Assembly (NCBI GenBank): GCA_016801885.1
Contig: CM028898.1
Location: 13,428,858-13,492,857, forward strand
Direction: 5' to 3'
DNA length: 64,000 nucleotides
Origin: Toxotes chatareus
Taxonomy: Eukaryota > Chordata > Actinopteri > Toxotidae
The notes beneath the pieces are model-generated. The model saw nothing but the letters and a program-made list of their open reading frames with translations. It was not told where the DNA came from and searched no databases. Position numbers and translations under genes: made by a program. Positions 21,326-33,062 of this stretch are shown here, piece after piece. How positions within the stretch are numbered: the stretch's first letter is position 1; the number at the start of each line of letters is the position of its first letter.

Positions 21326-23344
21326 CTAAACGGGCTGCAGTAATTAATGATGCAAACTGATTTGGAGTAACTGTTAATGAAGTTTCAAATGTCTTTACAC
21401 TGTTCAAGTGTGGCATTTTGCTGATAGCAAACTGTCCTTTGAGCATGTTTCTAATCTGTGGGCAGACTTTATTGTAAACACCTGCATTGGTAGCTGTGAG
21501 CCAAGCCTTTGATTGAACGCTTTAATGCTGTTTTTCTGTACAGCCTCCAACTTTACACACTCCAGACAGACACTCCATCACTCTCTTATCAAGAGTGACT
21601 GTCACAAGCGGCTCTTAAGTACAGAGACCAGTCGACATGGGACTATAAAGCACAGGAGAGTTGTTGGCATTTTAAATCTGAGCCTGTTACTGTGTGCTGT
21701 TATTTTGTGCTATATTCAGCACTAAATACAAAATGTACATTCTGTACACAGACCCATTTTCTTGGTTTGAGAGGGAGAGCCAAGTGGTGGTGATCTATAT
21801 TAGCTGAGGCTATTATAAAGCACTGGGTTTTCCCAGGCAGTCGGTGAGACGTGTTGCTAGGAAACATACCTAGAGATCGGGGGTGGAGAACTGGTTTGAT
21901 GAAGAAGCAGAGTTCCCTGCTAGTTTCAGCTTCACATGGAAATAACTAAAAAGTGCCATAGGCATACTGTCCTGATAGCAGCATATTGATTTGAAGCAGT
22001 TGATTAAATCTTTATTATTTGATCTTTTGATCTCATCTCCATATTTTTGAGCTCCTTCGGAAGTACTTCTTGTGCAAGTGTGAAGTAGATGGATATTTTA
22101 CATTGACTTCTGCTAATATGATGATAGTTTTATTACCAAGACTCTTCTGAGAGCTAGGGACCGTTTTCATTACAATTCTGACTGTTAAATGGCAAAGTGT
22201 GATTAATTATTATACACACCAATGCTTACATCTGACATTAGAATTCACTGGCATCATGTTGACCTTTTCAAAGCATAATATGTTTGTTATAATTGTAATG
22301 TTATACATAATTCTAAAGCAAGCAAGTTAAACTATGAACATGATTAGTATTGGAGAACTGTAAAGGTTGTAAAGAGAAAGCTTCTGTGCATTCAGACAGT
22401 TAACTTCCAGACAGTGGAACATTTTTCATCACTTTCACTCTAAATTCTGAAGCCTCTCTATTTCTTAAATTCTGTGTGATTAAAATCAATACACTGATCA
22501 GATTCTGGATTTTGATATATTTTGCCTCCAAGAAAACTGCACAGCCTGTTTGATAGATGGTTGATTCATGGAGTAAAGCTGAAGGTATCATGTCTAAAGC
22601 AATGCTGCCCTCATCTGGGTGGTGTTGTGAGTGCAACCTGGTTGCCACATCGCACTGCCAAGATGAGTAATTACCAAAGTGGTATAAACCTTTGGCTTGT
22701 GTATATATAATTTTAAGGTCACGTTAATAGTCTTGACACCACCAGCACCCTACTACATCAATTCATGTCCACAGTGTCTTTGCACCCACGAATTCAAGCA
22801 GCAGTTATTTAATGGGTGATGGAATTTTACAGTTGCAATATCTCTGCTTACGAAATCTCATTTCATGATTCACCCCTAAGCCAAGTTTCTGTATTTAAAG
22901 ACCACACTTGGAAACAGAGGGGAGATGGTAGAGTATATTTAACCTCTCTGCAGCTGATAGTGAGCCCAGCACAGTGTGATTTTGGCTGTAACAGGCCTGT
23001 AACATCTGATCTCTCCAAGGATGTAATCAGGAGCAGAAGTGTAAATCTGCCCAGCAGAGGAGAGAATTAAGCTAATGCAACTAGCAGCAGTGAAGCAGAA
23101 GGCCCAGCTAGTTGTATTTCTCCCTTGGTCAGCGTGCTGTCTTCAGGGCTTCCTCTTTAGCTCTTGGAGACAGACTGTCAGGGCCAAACAGTAATTGGTC
23201 AGCGGGGACCGCACAGAGAGAAACATCTAATTACTAAGAAACAGATTTTCCCCCTTGGGCCTCGCAGGTAGTCGAATACCACAGGATATTTATGTGCTAA
23301 CAATATTTGGGATTTGAATTGAGGCTACTGACCCAAAAGTGTCT

Positions 23345-23710
23345 TCAAAGCAAACTTAAAGTCCCCCTCCACTCAAAAATATGTTGTGCTTTTTTTTCTG
23401 CTTTACCTGGATGTTTGGACTCCACTATGCAGAATGATATATGAGCAGGGTTTGAACAGAAAACTGTTTTCACATTCATCAGCTGAAGGGGAAAATTTTC
23501 TCTGTTACTTGTTTAGCGCTAGATATTGTTATCGTTTCAAACTGATATCTTTATACAGGGGTCTTGCATTATGCAACAGCTAAATGTGGATTTAAAATGC
23601 TGTACGTTATTTTCTTTCATCCATATAAGCTGTCAAAATGATACATTGGGCAGGTGATCGTTCTTAAAAATACCCATTATTCACCCCTTTAAATTCTTGA
23701 AGTGGGTTTA
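23345..23710 (+). repeat. Possible old interspersed repeat
   Basis: The stretch begins AAACTTAAAGTCCCCCTCC, with TGTTGTGCTTTTTTTTCTG, GCAGGGTTTGAACAGAAAAC, CTAAATGTGGATTTAAAATG and ATGATACATTGGGCAGG following in order. I believe this order is shared with a teleost repeat, but I recall it less securely than the others. A short open frame inside (23,386-23,583) would then be meaningless. Confidence 0.35.
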
Positions 23711-24707
23711 GAAAAAGTGTAAAGCTCAACTAGAGATTCTATCAGTGTCTCTTGCCATGGATATGTCTTTGCCATCTCCAAGAGTAAAGACCACTGAGTG
23801 TTAAAATGAGGGATGCTCCAAGGCCAGACAGTTACAATGCCTGCCAAGTTCCAGATCACATCACTTCACTTAAAAGTGTCTTTAATCTCCCGTAGACGGC
23901 TAGAGCTGCTGAGGAATTAACATTGTGCAAGACCAGCCTTTATTTTCTCATGTCACTCTGCATCCAGGCGGTACATTAATTAACCGTGTGGTCTGTTTCA
24001 CTGTGTTCCTCCACTAGAGGGAGACTCTGAGAAGGACAGGCCTCTGACTACACAAAGGGATAATTTTGTTTACACAGTCAAAATTAATGACTTTATCTGG
24101 GCCTTTCATGATTTTATTGGCCTTAAATGCATCTAATAGTCTGGTAATTACTTTGAAGCAATAAACAGTTAGCGGACGTCTAACTCATACAGCTAAAGCC
24201 AAGGCTGTTTGCAGAAAACAAGCCTTATTAACCTAGAGGGTCTTTGTTGATTCCAGCGGGTGTTCAGCTGTAATCCCAGCAGTAAAATGTGCTGATACAC
24301 ACTGGATGGAGAAGTAGCAGTGTGGGTGATTCCTCTATCACCTGCAGCAGTGTTTTTTTTCTGCTGTCAGCCTGAACGGGCCTGCGGTGGCTCTGTCCTG
24401 CCTCTCTGACCTCGCCGTGATTGACTTGATCTCCCAAAGAAAAGCTCCCATGACCTCAAAAGGCTTGAGGAAACAGGGGATGAAGACAGACATGGCAGAG
24501 TAACAATAGACACCCCTCCTCCCACACACAGTCAGCATGTTTGAATTATTGCTTTACAATGACACGGGGGGCTTGAGGTTGCCAAGCTGAGCCACATTTG
24601 ACATCCCTGAACTTAATCTGAGAGAAAAATAGAAAAATTGTGATTATTGGCTGCATCAGCACAACAATAATCCTGATTTCTGACATCTGCCTATTTTTTC
24701 TATATAT

Positions 24708-24747
24708 ATATATATAGGGCTTATATATACAAAAGCCCTATATATAT
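24708..24747. repeat. Perfect 15-bp inverted repeat (AT-rich hairpin)
   Basis: ATATATATAGGGCTT (24,708-24,722) and AAGCCCTATATATAT (24,733-24,747) are exact reverse complements around a 10-base loop. The GGGCTT/AAGCCC core makes it more than a simple AT microsatellite. Confidence 0.85.
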
Positions 24748-26610
24748 GTAGTATATAGTAACACACACCAGTAACACAAAACTTCTCCTAAGTTTTCTAA
24801 ATATTAAAGTGGCTGAGGGAGGATCATTGTGGTGTTTGCTTGAATTGTTTCAGATTCAGATGTCCAGTCAACAGTCAGCAGTAATTAGCTGTAATGGGTG
24901 TTAGACACCTAACAGGTTGTGTTGTTTTCATCTGGGGGTTAAATGCCAGTCCCCTCCCATGGAGTCCACTGCTTGCCACTGCTGTACAGCCTGTGGTCGG
25001 GACAACACCTTGGAGCCAAACAATTACATCAAGGTCATGGAGAGAAGGAATGTACTGCCGATTAGTGCGGGAGTCCGGCAGCTACCTGCAGAGCCCCTTC
25101 TTCACGGGGATGACAGCAGACCTGAACGCGGAGGCGACTTAGGATTTCAAACTCTAAGTGTTGGATTCGCTTGTAAATGTAAACCTCGGTTGTGCACGTG
25201 AGTCCTAATCACAGCACAGAACCAGTTATGGGGCCTATTAACGTGCGTCCTTATAACAGCAGCACATTGCAAAATGATGATCACGTGGAGCAGGTCACAG
25301 TCATACTGTAATAAGTTCCAGACCTGTTATAATAACATAATATCATAATAATCGCTATTCAAATCTCCAGAAAACGAATTTTCTGTAGACTATGAGTCCG
25401 CAGTGGTTTTGTTGTGTGGTTTTATGTGTTTATTAGTTCAATTAGAAAGAGCGTTCACCAAACTTTACAGGGCGTCTGAAGTATCGGTGGGTTATCATCG
25501 TCTTTCCCACTTTCCTCTCTCTCGAAACTCAGACCATTTACCTGAGTTCGACTCCAGAAACGTCCCTCTGACCAAATAAATAAAATAAATTTAAAATAGT
25601 GCAAGTCTGTTGGAGCAGATTATCTTTTTAAGTTTTAAATTCCCTTGGCAGCTCCCTATTCTGAATAAAATACAGACAGATTGGCCTGGTGTTTATTCCA
25701 GTTTTTACCAGTTTGATCAGCAGCTGAAGATTCCAATTTAAAGTGTCTCCACTGTTTCTTCGCCTTATTCTAACCTCACAACATTTTACCGGTTTACTTC
25801 CAATTTCAGTTATTAAAACCACATTTGACTAAATAGTTCAAAAGTTGAAGAAGGAGAAAACCTGTTGGTTCTGAATTGTTGTGTAAAGTAAAATCCACAA
25901 CGGTTCATGTAAAATAAGGACATAATTATATTTTGGGCCGTTTTTGATTTTGCAGGGCACATGCCGTAATCTGTAACAGGTTTTCCTCGGGAGCTTGCTG
26001 GAGGTATTTTTTTCCACGAGTCACTTGTTGACACTAAACTTGCGGCACTTGTGAAGTGTTTATTGCAAACGATTTTTTTCTAAGAGAAGGTGGCTCTTTA
26101 CAAACACACGCGAGTCTTCGTTGTTTGGGTTTGACACTGCCCCACAGAAAGTTCAGCAAGTTCAGACACGGCGACAATCAGTGCGCAACAACACGTGAAC
26201 TATAATTAATTCTATTTTTATCAAGCTTGTCACAGCACTTATTTATTGTTCATCGGTTAAGACATAGAGTCTAAATTTGATTGTGATTTGCATTTAAAAA
26301 ATAAACAATCGCTGTTCATTCGTGGAAACTCTGTTATAATTAAAACTGGACCTTGAAGTTTTGATCACTGTATCTCAAAAACAGGGAACAGAGGCTGAGC
26401 AGAAATAACCCGAAATATATTTAGAAACTCTATGGAATCAGGACAGTTTTTCATTTTGGTGACCTCCAATAATTTGTCAATTTTATTAAATCAAATATCT
26501 CATAGCTCCACTTTGTACTTCATGTGCGTCTTTGGTCCTTATATTCAGTACTTGTTTAAAAGACAACTGGCACATAATAAAATGACTTTACCATAGTCAA
26601 GATAAACTCC

Positions 26611-26628
26611 GGTGCGTAATTACGCACC
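26611..26628. promoter_or_regulatory. Perfect 18-bp palindrome with TAATTA core upstream of foxi2
   Basis: GGTGCGTAATTACGCACC is its own reverse complement and lies 316 bases before the foxi2 start codon, about 225 bases before the TATA-like box. The central TAATTA is the classical homeodomain core and the flanks contain two CpGs. A dimeric transcription-factor site is inferred, not shown. Confidence 0.4.
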
Positions 26629-26836
26629 AGTAATGTTGTAAACCACTAATGTTCCTTAATGTGAATATGCCTGAAAAATAACAAGACGCTCTGCATTGCA
26701 GTTAAAAGCAGTATCGATGCTCATTGATAGGGAGATTGGTCAATACAAGTGGGCTGTTGCAGGACAGAAAAGAGAGGTGTGACCATCCCAAAACTTTTCT
26801 TCAATGGGCTACCTGTAGAGGCTCCGGGCGCAGCGC

Positions 26837-26843
26837 ATAAATA
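26837..26843 (+). promoter_or_regulatory. foxi2: TATA-like box of foxi2
   Basis: ATAAATA, in the context GCGCATAAATACTCC, lies 90 bases before the start codon. A start of transcription about 25-30 bases later (near 26,867) would give a 5' UTR of about 60 nt with no intron. An upstream ATG at 26,859 opens a 19-codon frame ending at 26,918 and would matter only if transcription starts earlier. Confidence 0.5.
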
Positions 26844-26926
26844 CTCCTCCCTCTGAGGATGAGCTCAGTCCTGGGGGAGAGACACAGAGACGAAATTAGG
26901 TTTTGGGAATCTGGTTAGTGCGGATT

Positions 26927-27524
26927 ATGAACGCTTTTGGACATCAACCATCTAACCAGCAGACCAGCCCTATTCAGCACCACAGCGCTCAGGAGCTCCT
27001 AGACATGGCCGTGTACTGCGACAACTACGGTGTGTACCAACAGAACCTCCACCACCATCACCCTCAGAGGCCGCCGACGCACCCCTCCAGCTATGGCCTT
27101 GGAGAGTACACGTCCCCGTCCACGAACCCGTACTTGTGGCTGAACGGACCCAGCATCAACTCCTCTCCCTATCTTCCCGGGAACAATGGCACGTCCTATA
27201 TTCAGTCTGGATACGGGTCGAACCAGAGGCAGTTCTTACCACCTCCCACCGGGTTTGGTGGAGCAGACTTGGGGTGGCTATCCATATCCAGCCAGCAGGA
27301 ACTCTTCAAGATGGTCAGACCACCTTACTCCTACTCAGCACTGATCGCGATGGCCATCCAGAACGCCCAGGACAAAAAGTTGACACTGAGTCAGATCTAT
27401 CAGTATGTAGCCGACAACTTTCCTTTCTACAAGAAGAGCAAAGCGGGATGGCAGAATTCAATCCGCCACAACTTGTCACTGAACGACTGTTTCAAAAAAG
27501 TGGCACGGGACGAGGACGACCCCG
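26927..27524 (+). CDS. foxi2: foxi2 exon 1 coding part
   Basis: The exon has 199 codons plus one base, from [10 protein letters not shown] to DEDDP, ending CCCG before the donor GTGAGT. It carries a histidine/proline-rich N-terminal region and most of the forkhead domain. The open frame extends 24 bases further upstream without an ATG, so the methionine at 26,927 is the start. Confidence 0.92.
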
Positions 27525-28357
27525 GTGAGTCTTTGGATTATTTAGCCAAAATTTAGTAATTGTGCGTGGAGATTTTATTTTATTTTATTTTATTTTTTAA
27601 TACTGAATCAGCCTCAAGAATTTGCTTGAATCATGTGAAGCGATATTGATGCTGCTACTGTTTTGATAAAAACTTTTATGAAACCGCTTGAAACAACTGA
27701 AATCTTTTTCATCTCATTGTTAGTTCATTTACATTTTAGGGGAAATTAGAAACCCAGCCTGACAATTAAGTCGTGCGCAAGTTTGTCACCCATATATTTA
27801 ATCCTTGTTTTGCTTCTCGTCCAGGTAAAGGAAACTACTGGACGCTGGATCCCAACTGTGAGAAGATGTTCGACAACGGGAACTTCAGGCGGAAGAGAAA
27901 AAGGAGAGCTGACATAAACGGAGCTGACAGCACTTCTCTCCCCGTCAAGTCTGAAGACGGCCCACACAAGCTCTCAGATACCGCCAGCCTCTTGAGCTCC
28001 TCACCGCCCAGCCTCCACGGATCCCCGGCCTCCACGGAGCCCAAGTCGTCCCCGTCTCCCTCCGCGGAGCACAGCCCGTGTTTCAGCAGCTTCGTGTCCA
28101 GCGTGAACTCGCTCCTGGCGGGCAGCGGCACCACCGAAGGCTCCCGGAGCGTGGAGCGAGACTACGGCTCCGGGCACCTCGGGGGATTGTCTCAGACCAG
28201 GGAGGGCATGTCTGGACTGGGCTCCTACTCGCCCACTTTAATCGCTCCTCTGAACACTGACAACAACAGAATTAACTATTACACATCAGTACAGAGCCTC
28301 TCCAACCATTTTAGTGTTAATAACCTTATATACAGCCGAGAAGGAACAGAGGTGTAG
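26927..28357 (+). CDS. foxi2: FOXI-family forkhead transcription factor, complete, two exons
   Basis: Exons 26,927-27,524 and 27,825-28,357 join to 1131 nt, 376 aa. It is a nuclear DNA-binding regulator; FOXI proteins specify ionocyte, otic placode and pharyngeal/ectodermal fates in fish. The forkhead domain spans about residues 129-229: [16 protein letters not shown], the recognition-helix region [20 protein letters not shown], then GNYWTLDP and the basic RRKRKRR nuclear signal. The single intron splits the domain after DEDDPG, as in other FOXI genes. The N terminus has the [11 protein letters not shown] and NPYLWLNGP motifs; the C terminus, [14 protein letters not shown], is a FOXI signature. 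The start is the first ATG, with A at -3. foxi2 rather than foxi1 is chosen because of dock1 and clrn3 alongside; sequence alone would allow another FOXI paralogue. Confidence 0.92.
27572..27600. repeat. TTTTA microsatellite in foxi2 intron
   Basis: Five TTTTA-type units sit about 50 bases after the exon 1 donor. Length-variable, no evident role. Confidence 0.85.
27825..28357 (+). CDS. foxi2: foxi2 exon 2 coding part
   Basis: Two bases complete the split glycine, then 176 sense codons and TAG. It starts [20 protein letters not shown] and the basic end of the forkhead domain. A Ser/Pro-rich activation-type region follows ([17 protein letters not shown]), then the conserved FOXI C terminus. 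The acceptor is CTTCTCGTCCAG. The intron is 300 nt and contains a TTTTA repeat. Confidence 0.93.
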
Positions 28358-28890
28358 ATGGTCTGTCTTCGTCAGTGCTGGGTTGTTTACCTAGAGAAGT
28401 AATTTATCACTCATTGTTAGCCTTCACGTTTCTTATGTAGCCTACTGTTATTACTTATTACTCATTTACTGGTTTGGTAGGCCACATAGAACCACTGGTA
28501 GTAAACTGGTGTATTTCACAATAATCCTTCCAAACTGGTAAAAATGAATATATTTCAGTGTATTAGAAAAGGAATATAAACAACCACTGCTTCATTATGG
28601 TTTGTTCATACAAGTGGAACAAACAATGTCTATTTGTAGAAAATAATTAATTTCACACATCTTCCCATGAAGGTGTATCCTCGAACAAATGGATGCGAAT
28701 ACTTATTTTTAAATACCTGTTGTTGCTGCTCGGTTGGGCCGACTCCCTGTCTTAAAGAAGAAGAAGACACATATGTACAGAAATTATTTTCATAAGAAGA
28801 AATGTGACATGTATTTTAGACTGAACTGTGTTTTGTGTTTTATTTAAACTCATGTTGATGTTTGAATAAAAGTCATTTATTTTAACTCCA
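28358..28890 (+). other. foxi2: foxi2 3' untranslated region
   Basis: About 530 nt of AT-rich sequence from the stop to just past AATAAA at 28,865. A TG-rich stretch (CTTGTGTGTC) about 30 bases beyond the hexamer fits a downstream cleavage element. Nothing else is seen in it. Confidence 0.65.
28865..28870 (+). terminator. foxi2: poly(A) signal of foxi2 (AATAAA)
   Basis: Canonical AATAAA, 508 bases after the stop codon, followed by a GT-rich downstream element. Confidence 0.7.
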
Positions 28891-29752
28891 TTGTTCAGAC
28901 TTGTGTGTCATTTTCCTGCTTATCTTCACTCAGTGTTGAATGAAACAAATCAGGGAAATAACAACTGAGACTGCATCGTCCATGATGACATTTACTTTAA
29001 ACTGTCATTTAGACCATGCACTTTATTTATCTCCCATTTGGGTCTTGATTTCATTAATGAAAATCACTTCCATATTCCCATGATATTCCTGTTGAGACTT
29101 ACACACTGCACAGTGGGGTCACTCAGTAGTGGTTCAGTAGTTTTATCAACTTTATTCTGCAGTATGCCTCTTTTAAAATCGCTTGTAACGTGAACCTATA
29201 AGAGGTCATCATTTGTTTCCTGTTGTACAAGTTTGGACTCAGATAAAGCACAACAGGCCCTTCTGACCCCCCTTTTTGTGGATTTTCAAGTTAAATCAGC
29301 CGTTTAAAATATTTTGGAGACCCCGCTGTGTTTTCTGTCTCTCTTCACAGTCCCTGTCAGGCCAATAAAAAAAGGCTTTACAAATATTCAGATTAAGTTC
29401 TCAAACGTTTTGGCATTGTAAGAAAGTGGAAAATAAACCAGTATAAATGCTTTAGAGCCTGTCAGGAAATCTGAAGTCAAGTGGCTGTAAGCAGTAAAGT
29501 GTGTAAGACAGAGACATTTTCCGCTTGTCACTTCCAATAGCCCCATTTCAACAAGCAATCAGACCTTTAACTTATTTCCACGAGGTTCAGAAGTTCAGCT
29601 TTTTGTCTGGGCTGGATTTAACTCAGGCTGCGCCTGTTTGATGTTAACCTGTTTGCTGAATATTCCACCTGTCTCCATCTATTCCCAAAGTCTTGTCACG
29701 CAAAACGCTGGCTGTTTCGTGTGTGTCAGTGTGAATCCTGTTAATGGGATTG

Positions 29753-29771
29753 TTTTTTTTTTTTTTTTTTT
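29753..29771. repeat. Poly(T) tract
   Basis: T19 homopolymer in the foxi2-clrn3 interval; length is likely variable or prone to sequencing error. Confidence 0.85.
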
Positions 29772-30469
29772 GTGGAACCACTGTGGAAGAGCATCCGCGG
29801 AACAATTGACGAGAGAGTTCAACGGCATGTAATGTGCTTTTGTTGTGCTTGTGACCCACAGAAAGCATGCTGCTGGGGAGAGAATATTAAAAAGCCCAAC
29901 GCAAACGCAGAGGAGGAAACGTTCAAGTGATTTAACAACCCTGCTCCTGTCTTTTTTCAAATATTATGGCTACGCACAAAATCAAACATTGTAAATAAAA
30001 AGAAACACCTTTTAATTGGTTGATAATTGAATTCACTCAGGCGCTCTGTGGTCTGGAATAAAAGAAAAATTAATTGACAAGACATTCGTGCCCCTTGTTG
30101 GAACACAATGGAAGCTGGCAATTCAAGAGGTCTCCTCCTGGGCTCAAATGAAAATATTGCGATCTGAAGATCTGGGAACAAATTATCTCCCTCAGGCCAC
30201 ATTTTGCTCTATTATCTGTGGAGCAGGGCCACGGATCAGACAAAGAGGATTTTTGTCATATAGGAGCAGGTTCTCACAGTAACAAGTTTTCTGTTGAAAT
30301 CCTCATCACGTCCAGTGAATAGAGAATAAAGCACATTCAGACCCCTTTTAGTTCTTATTACTGTCATTTCTTGATCCCTCAGTTTAGTTTGTAACTTTTT
30401 CATTCAGTGTGGAATTGTCAGGATACATTAATTCAGTATTTTACGAAAAAAAAATCTATTAAATCAAAC

Positions 30470-30870
30470 AGTTGTGGAAGGTTAAGTTAATTTAATCAAG
30501 TACAGCTTTGAGGTTCTTCTGCTTTACTTGAGTTTTCTTTTTGTGCCTTTACTGTTATAAATAGTGCTTTGTACTCCACTACATTTATTTTACAGCTTTA
30601 GTCACTAGTTACTTACAAATTCAGATAAATGCAGTATTTATAGTAATTAAAATCAGCCTCACTTTTACTAGGAGCAGCATTAGCAATGCTTACACATTAC
30701 TGCATCAATAATTATAATCTAGTAATAAGATATATTATTCTGAAATTGACCACTCCGCACAGTGAGTACTTGGTAGAATGTTTCTGTGCTAATACTTTTG
30801 CACTTTTAGTTTTGAATGCATTGTGGTATTATTACTTTTACTTAAGTAGCAATCCACCTCTGTCATCGCC
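30470..30870 (+). repeat. Old interspersed repeat (TACTCCACTACATTTAT family)
   Basis: The order TTTGTACTCCACTACATTTA, ACAGCTTTAGTCACTAGTTA, ATTACTGCATCAATAAT, CACTCCGCACAGTGAGTACT, CTAATACTTTTGCACTTTTA and TTACTTTTACTTAAGTAGCA is that of a very common percomorph repeat, where the last part usually leads to CTTCTTCCACCACTG. Diverged and non-coding. Confidence 0.75.
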
Positions 30871-33032
30871 TTACAACCCCAAGCCTGCATGTAAGCAAAA
30901 AACCCGTCCACATCCAGTACATCTACTTGCTTTCCAGGTTTGATTCAGCCCTCTCAGTTCTCAGAAATGTAATGCTCCAGTGCCCCATGCCTGAAGGGCA
31001 CATTTACCTGGTCCACATGAATATCAGTCAGGCCACCATGTCTCTGTGCTGCCTGCTTGAGGGCCCCTGCCTCCAGGGCTGAAGGCCTAGGCCCTGCAGA
31101 ATACCTCAGCATAAGGGTGGCCCCGGTCCCCATACATGCCTAGTGGGCTAAACCTATAATGATGGGTTTCAGCCTCAAAGGGTCATCCCTCCAAAGGCAA
31201 GGTTGGCTCATAATTGAAGGAGCCAGTGTTTCAGCACTGGATTATTTTAATCCTCTTTCTCTTTACGGGACTAGATACACCAGCAAGTCATCCGATGCCA
31301 ACTATGAAGAGCAAGGATGGGTATTTCCTTTATCTGAAGTGGCTTTTACTGACAGAGAACACACCTAACAGCTACAGAGAGAATAGATAAACAAATACAC
31401 AAATATGGTTGTGGCTCTATTTCGGTTTAATTTCAGTTGAGAACAGCGCAGACAGAGCAACCGGAAAGTCATGAAGAGAAGTTGTCCGCAGTTTGGAACC
31501 TGGAGGCTTGTCCACATTAGCCAGTGAGTGACATGAGCTGGAGTGATGAATCACTGCTGGATGGAGTTGCACTCAGCAAAGTGAGAAACTTAACTCCCAT
31601 TAGCTGTTAAGCAAGATCTCAACTGATAAATAAGCAACTACAACAAGATTTGCAACATCCCCACACTCCCAAACCTGCTTTTAAAATTTACAGTGCAGGC
31701 GTTTGCTTTGCCATGTCTGGTAGACTTACTCCTGGTGATGCAGAGCTGTACAAGTCACTTTAAGAGGTGCTTTGTATGGCATTTTGTTGGTTTGTAAAGC
31801 ATTCAGGATTTCAAACAAAAAGATGTGTCCAGAGCCTAATAATTCTCCACAGCCCATATAACACTAGCTTACAGACAAATCTGAGGGGTAATATGAAAAG
31901 GGAGACTGTGTGTCTGACCCCAGTGAAGAACATGATAGCTTGGCCATAGGGGGGCTGATTACAGTCTGGGTCTACCCTGAAATTTCACATCTGTTTGTAG
32001 CAGTCAGTGGGCATTATAGGGATAATTTCTTATATTACAGCTCAATCTCTTGAGGAAGTTAAATATTTAAGAGAACAATATGATGACAGCTTCTGGGGAA
32101 GCCACTATGCGGCCGTGAAGAGGGGGGGTACCTCTCTAAACTGCACTTTAAAAGGATTGTGAGTGCAAATGATAGCTGAGGCGAATGTCTATCAATTGGC
32201 ATGACCTGATTTGGTTTCATCATTCCCCATCCGAGGCCCATAAACAGCCTAACGTATGGGCTAGCAACGGCATGGGATCCGCGATCCGGACGTGCAGCCA
32301 TATGGATTATTTTATTCAGAACAGGAGTCATCTCTGTGCAAACTGCTTGCAGCGTGAGAAAAATGCACAGATGCGCATTCGTGCACCACTTGTCAGACTT
32401 TACACTCCTTTATTATTTTACCTTTTATTCAAATAAAAATTCAGATTTGGGTCCTTAAACATCTAAGAACTTTAGACTCTTACTCATCAAATTCAACAAG
32501 TTTCCCACCGTACAATTTGTTGTTTTTGTTGTACATATAATTTTCTTGAATCACGCTTAAGCTTGATTATCCCTCCATTTTACCAGTGAAAACAGGTTTG
32601 TTTGGATGCCAGTACCAGAAATTATTGGTGAGCACAGGAAGGGCTGCCACTTCAGAGCCCTTGAGGCTTGCCAACAGAGGAACCTGTGGATAGAGTCAAA
32701 GAGATACAAGGATTAACGGACTAGAACGAGTCCCAGTAAATCCACAGCCAGGGCCTGTCTTCACATCGCTCTGTCTGGAAAACCTATCCCCAAAACAATG
32801 TAACTTATCCCCCGCTCACTCCATTGCTGGAATATATTTTGACAAAGTCTTTGTTCTCACATTAGGGAACTGTAGGCAGATCATCCGTTATCCGTGACCT
32901 TTGTCATAACAAACCATGGCAGTGGTTTTACACACTGCTGAGAAGTCAAGAAAGAAAGTTCACATGAGCCAGGCAGAGGTTTCTTACAAGTTATGGGTCA
33001 TTCTGACTCAGTTGGAGAAAAACCCTCTCTAA

Positions 33033-33062
33033 TTTTATTTTATTTATTTATTTATTTATTAT
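33033..33062. repeat. TTTA microsatellite
   Basis: About seven TTTA-type units, continuing into further A/T-rich sequence. No associated gene. Confidence 0.85.

Larger units (their letters stand above)
15113..26836. other. Intergenic region between dock1 and foxi2
   Basis: This 11.7 kb stretch shows no convincing gene. It holds a degenerate Tc1-like transposon (17.7-19.0 kb) with a nested repeat, further old repeats (about 19.95, 21.2 and perhaps 23.4 kb), hairpins at 17,321-17,356 and 24,708-24,747, a relatively GC-rich patch at about 24.93-25.16 kb and a perfect palindrome at 26,611. In tetrapods neuropeptide S lies in this interval; I found no trace of it. The last few kilobases are the most likely place for foxi2 regulatory elements. 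Confidence 0.75.

Noticed and set aside
26903..26926. Upstream extension of the foxi2 reading frame from a TTG codon
   Set aside because: No ATG in it; the ATG at 26,927 has an A at -3 and gives a FOXI-like N terminus. Non-ATG starts are unlikely here.
27136..27528. 130-codon open frame inside foxi2 exon 1 in another frame
   Set aside because: It overlaps the conserved forkhead coding sequence; no independent similarity, so it is a shadow of the real gene.
27835..28134. Antisense frame over foxi2 exon 2
   Set aside because: Arises from the GC-rich Ser/Pro codons of foxi2; no similarity of its own.
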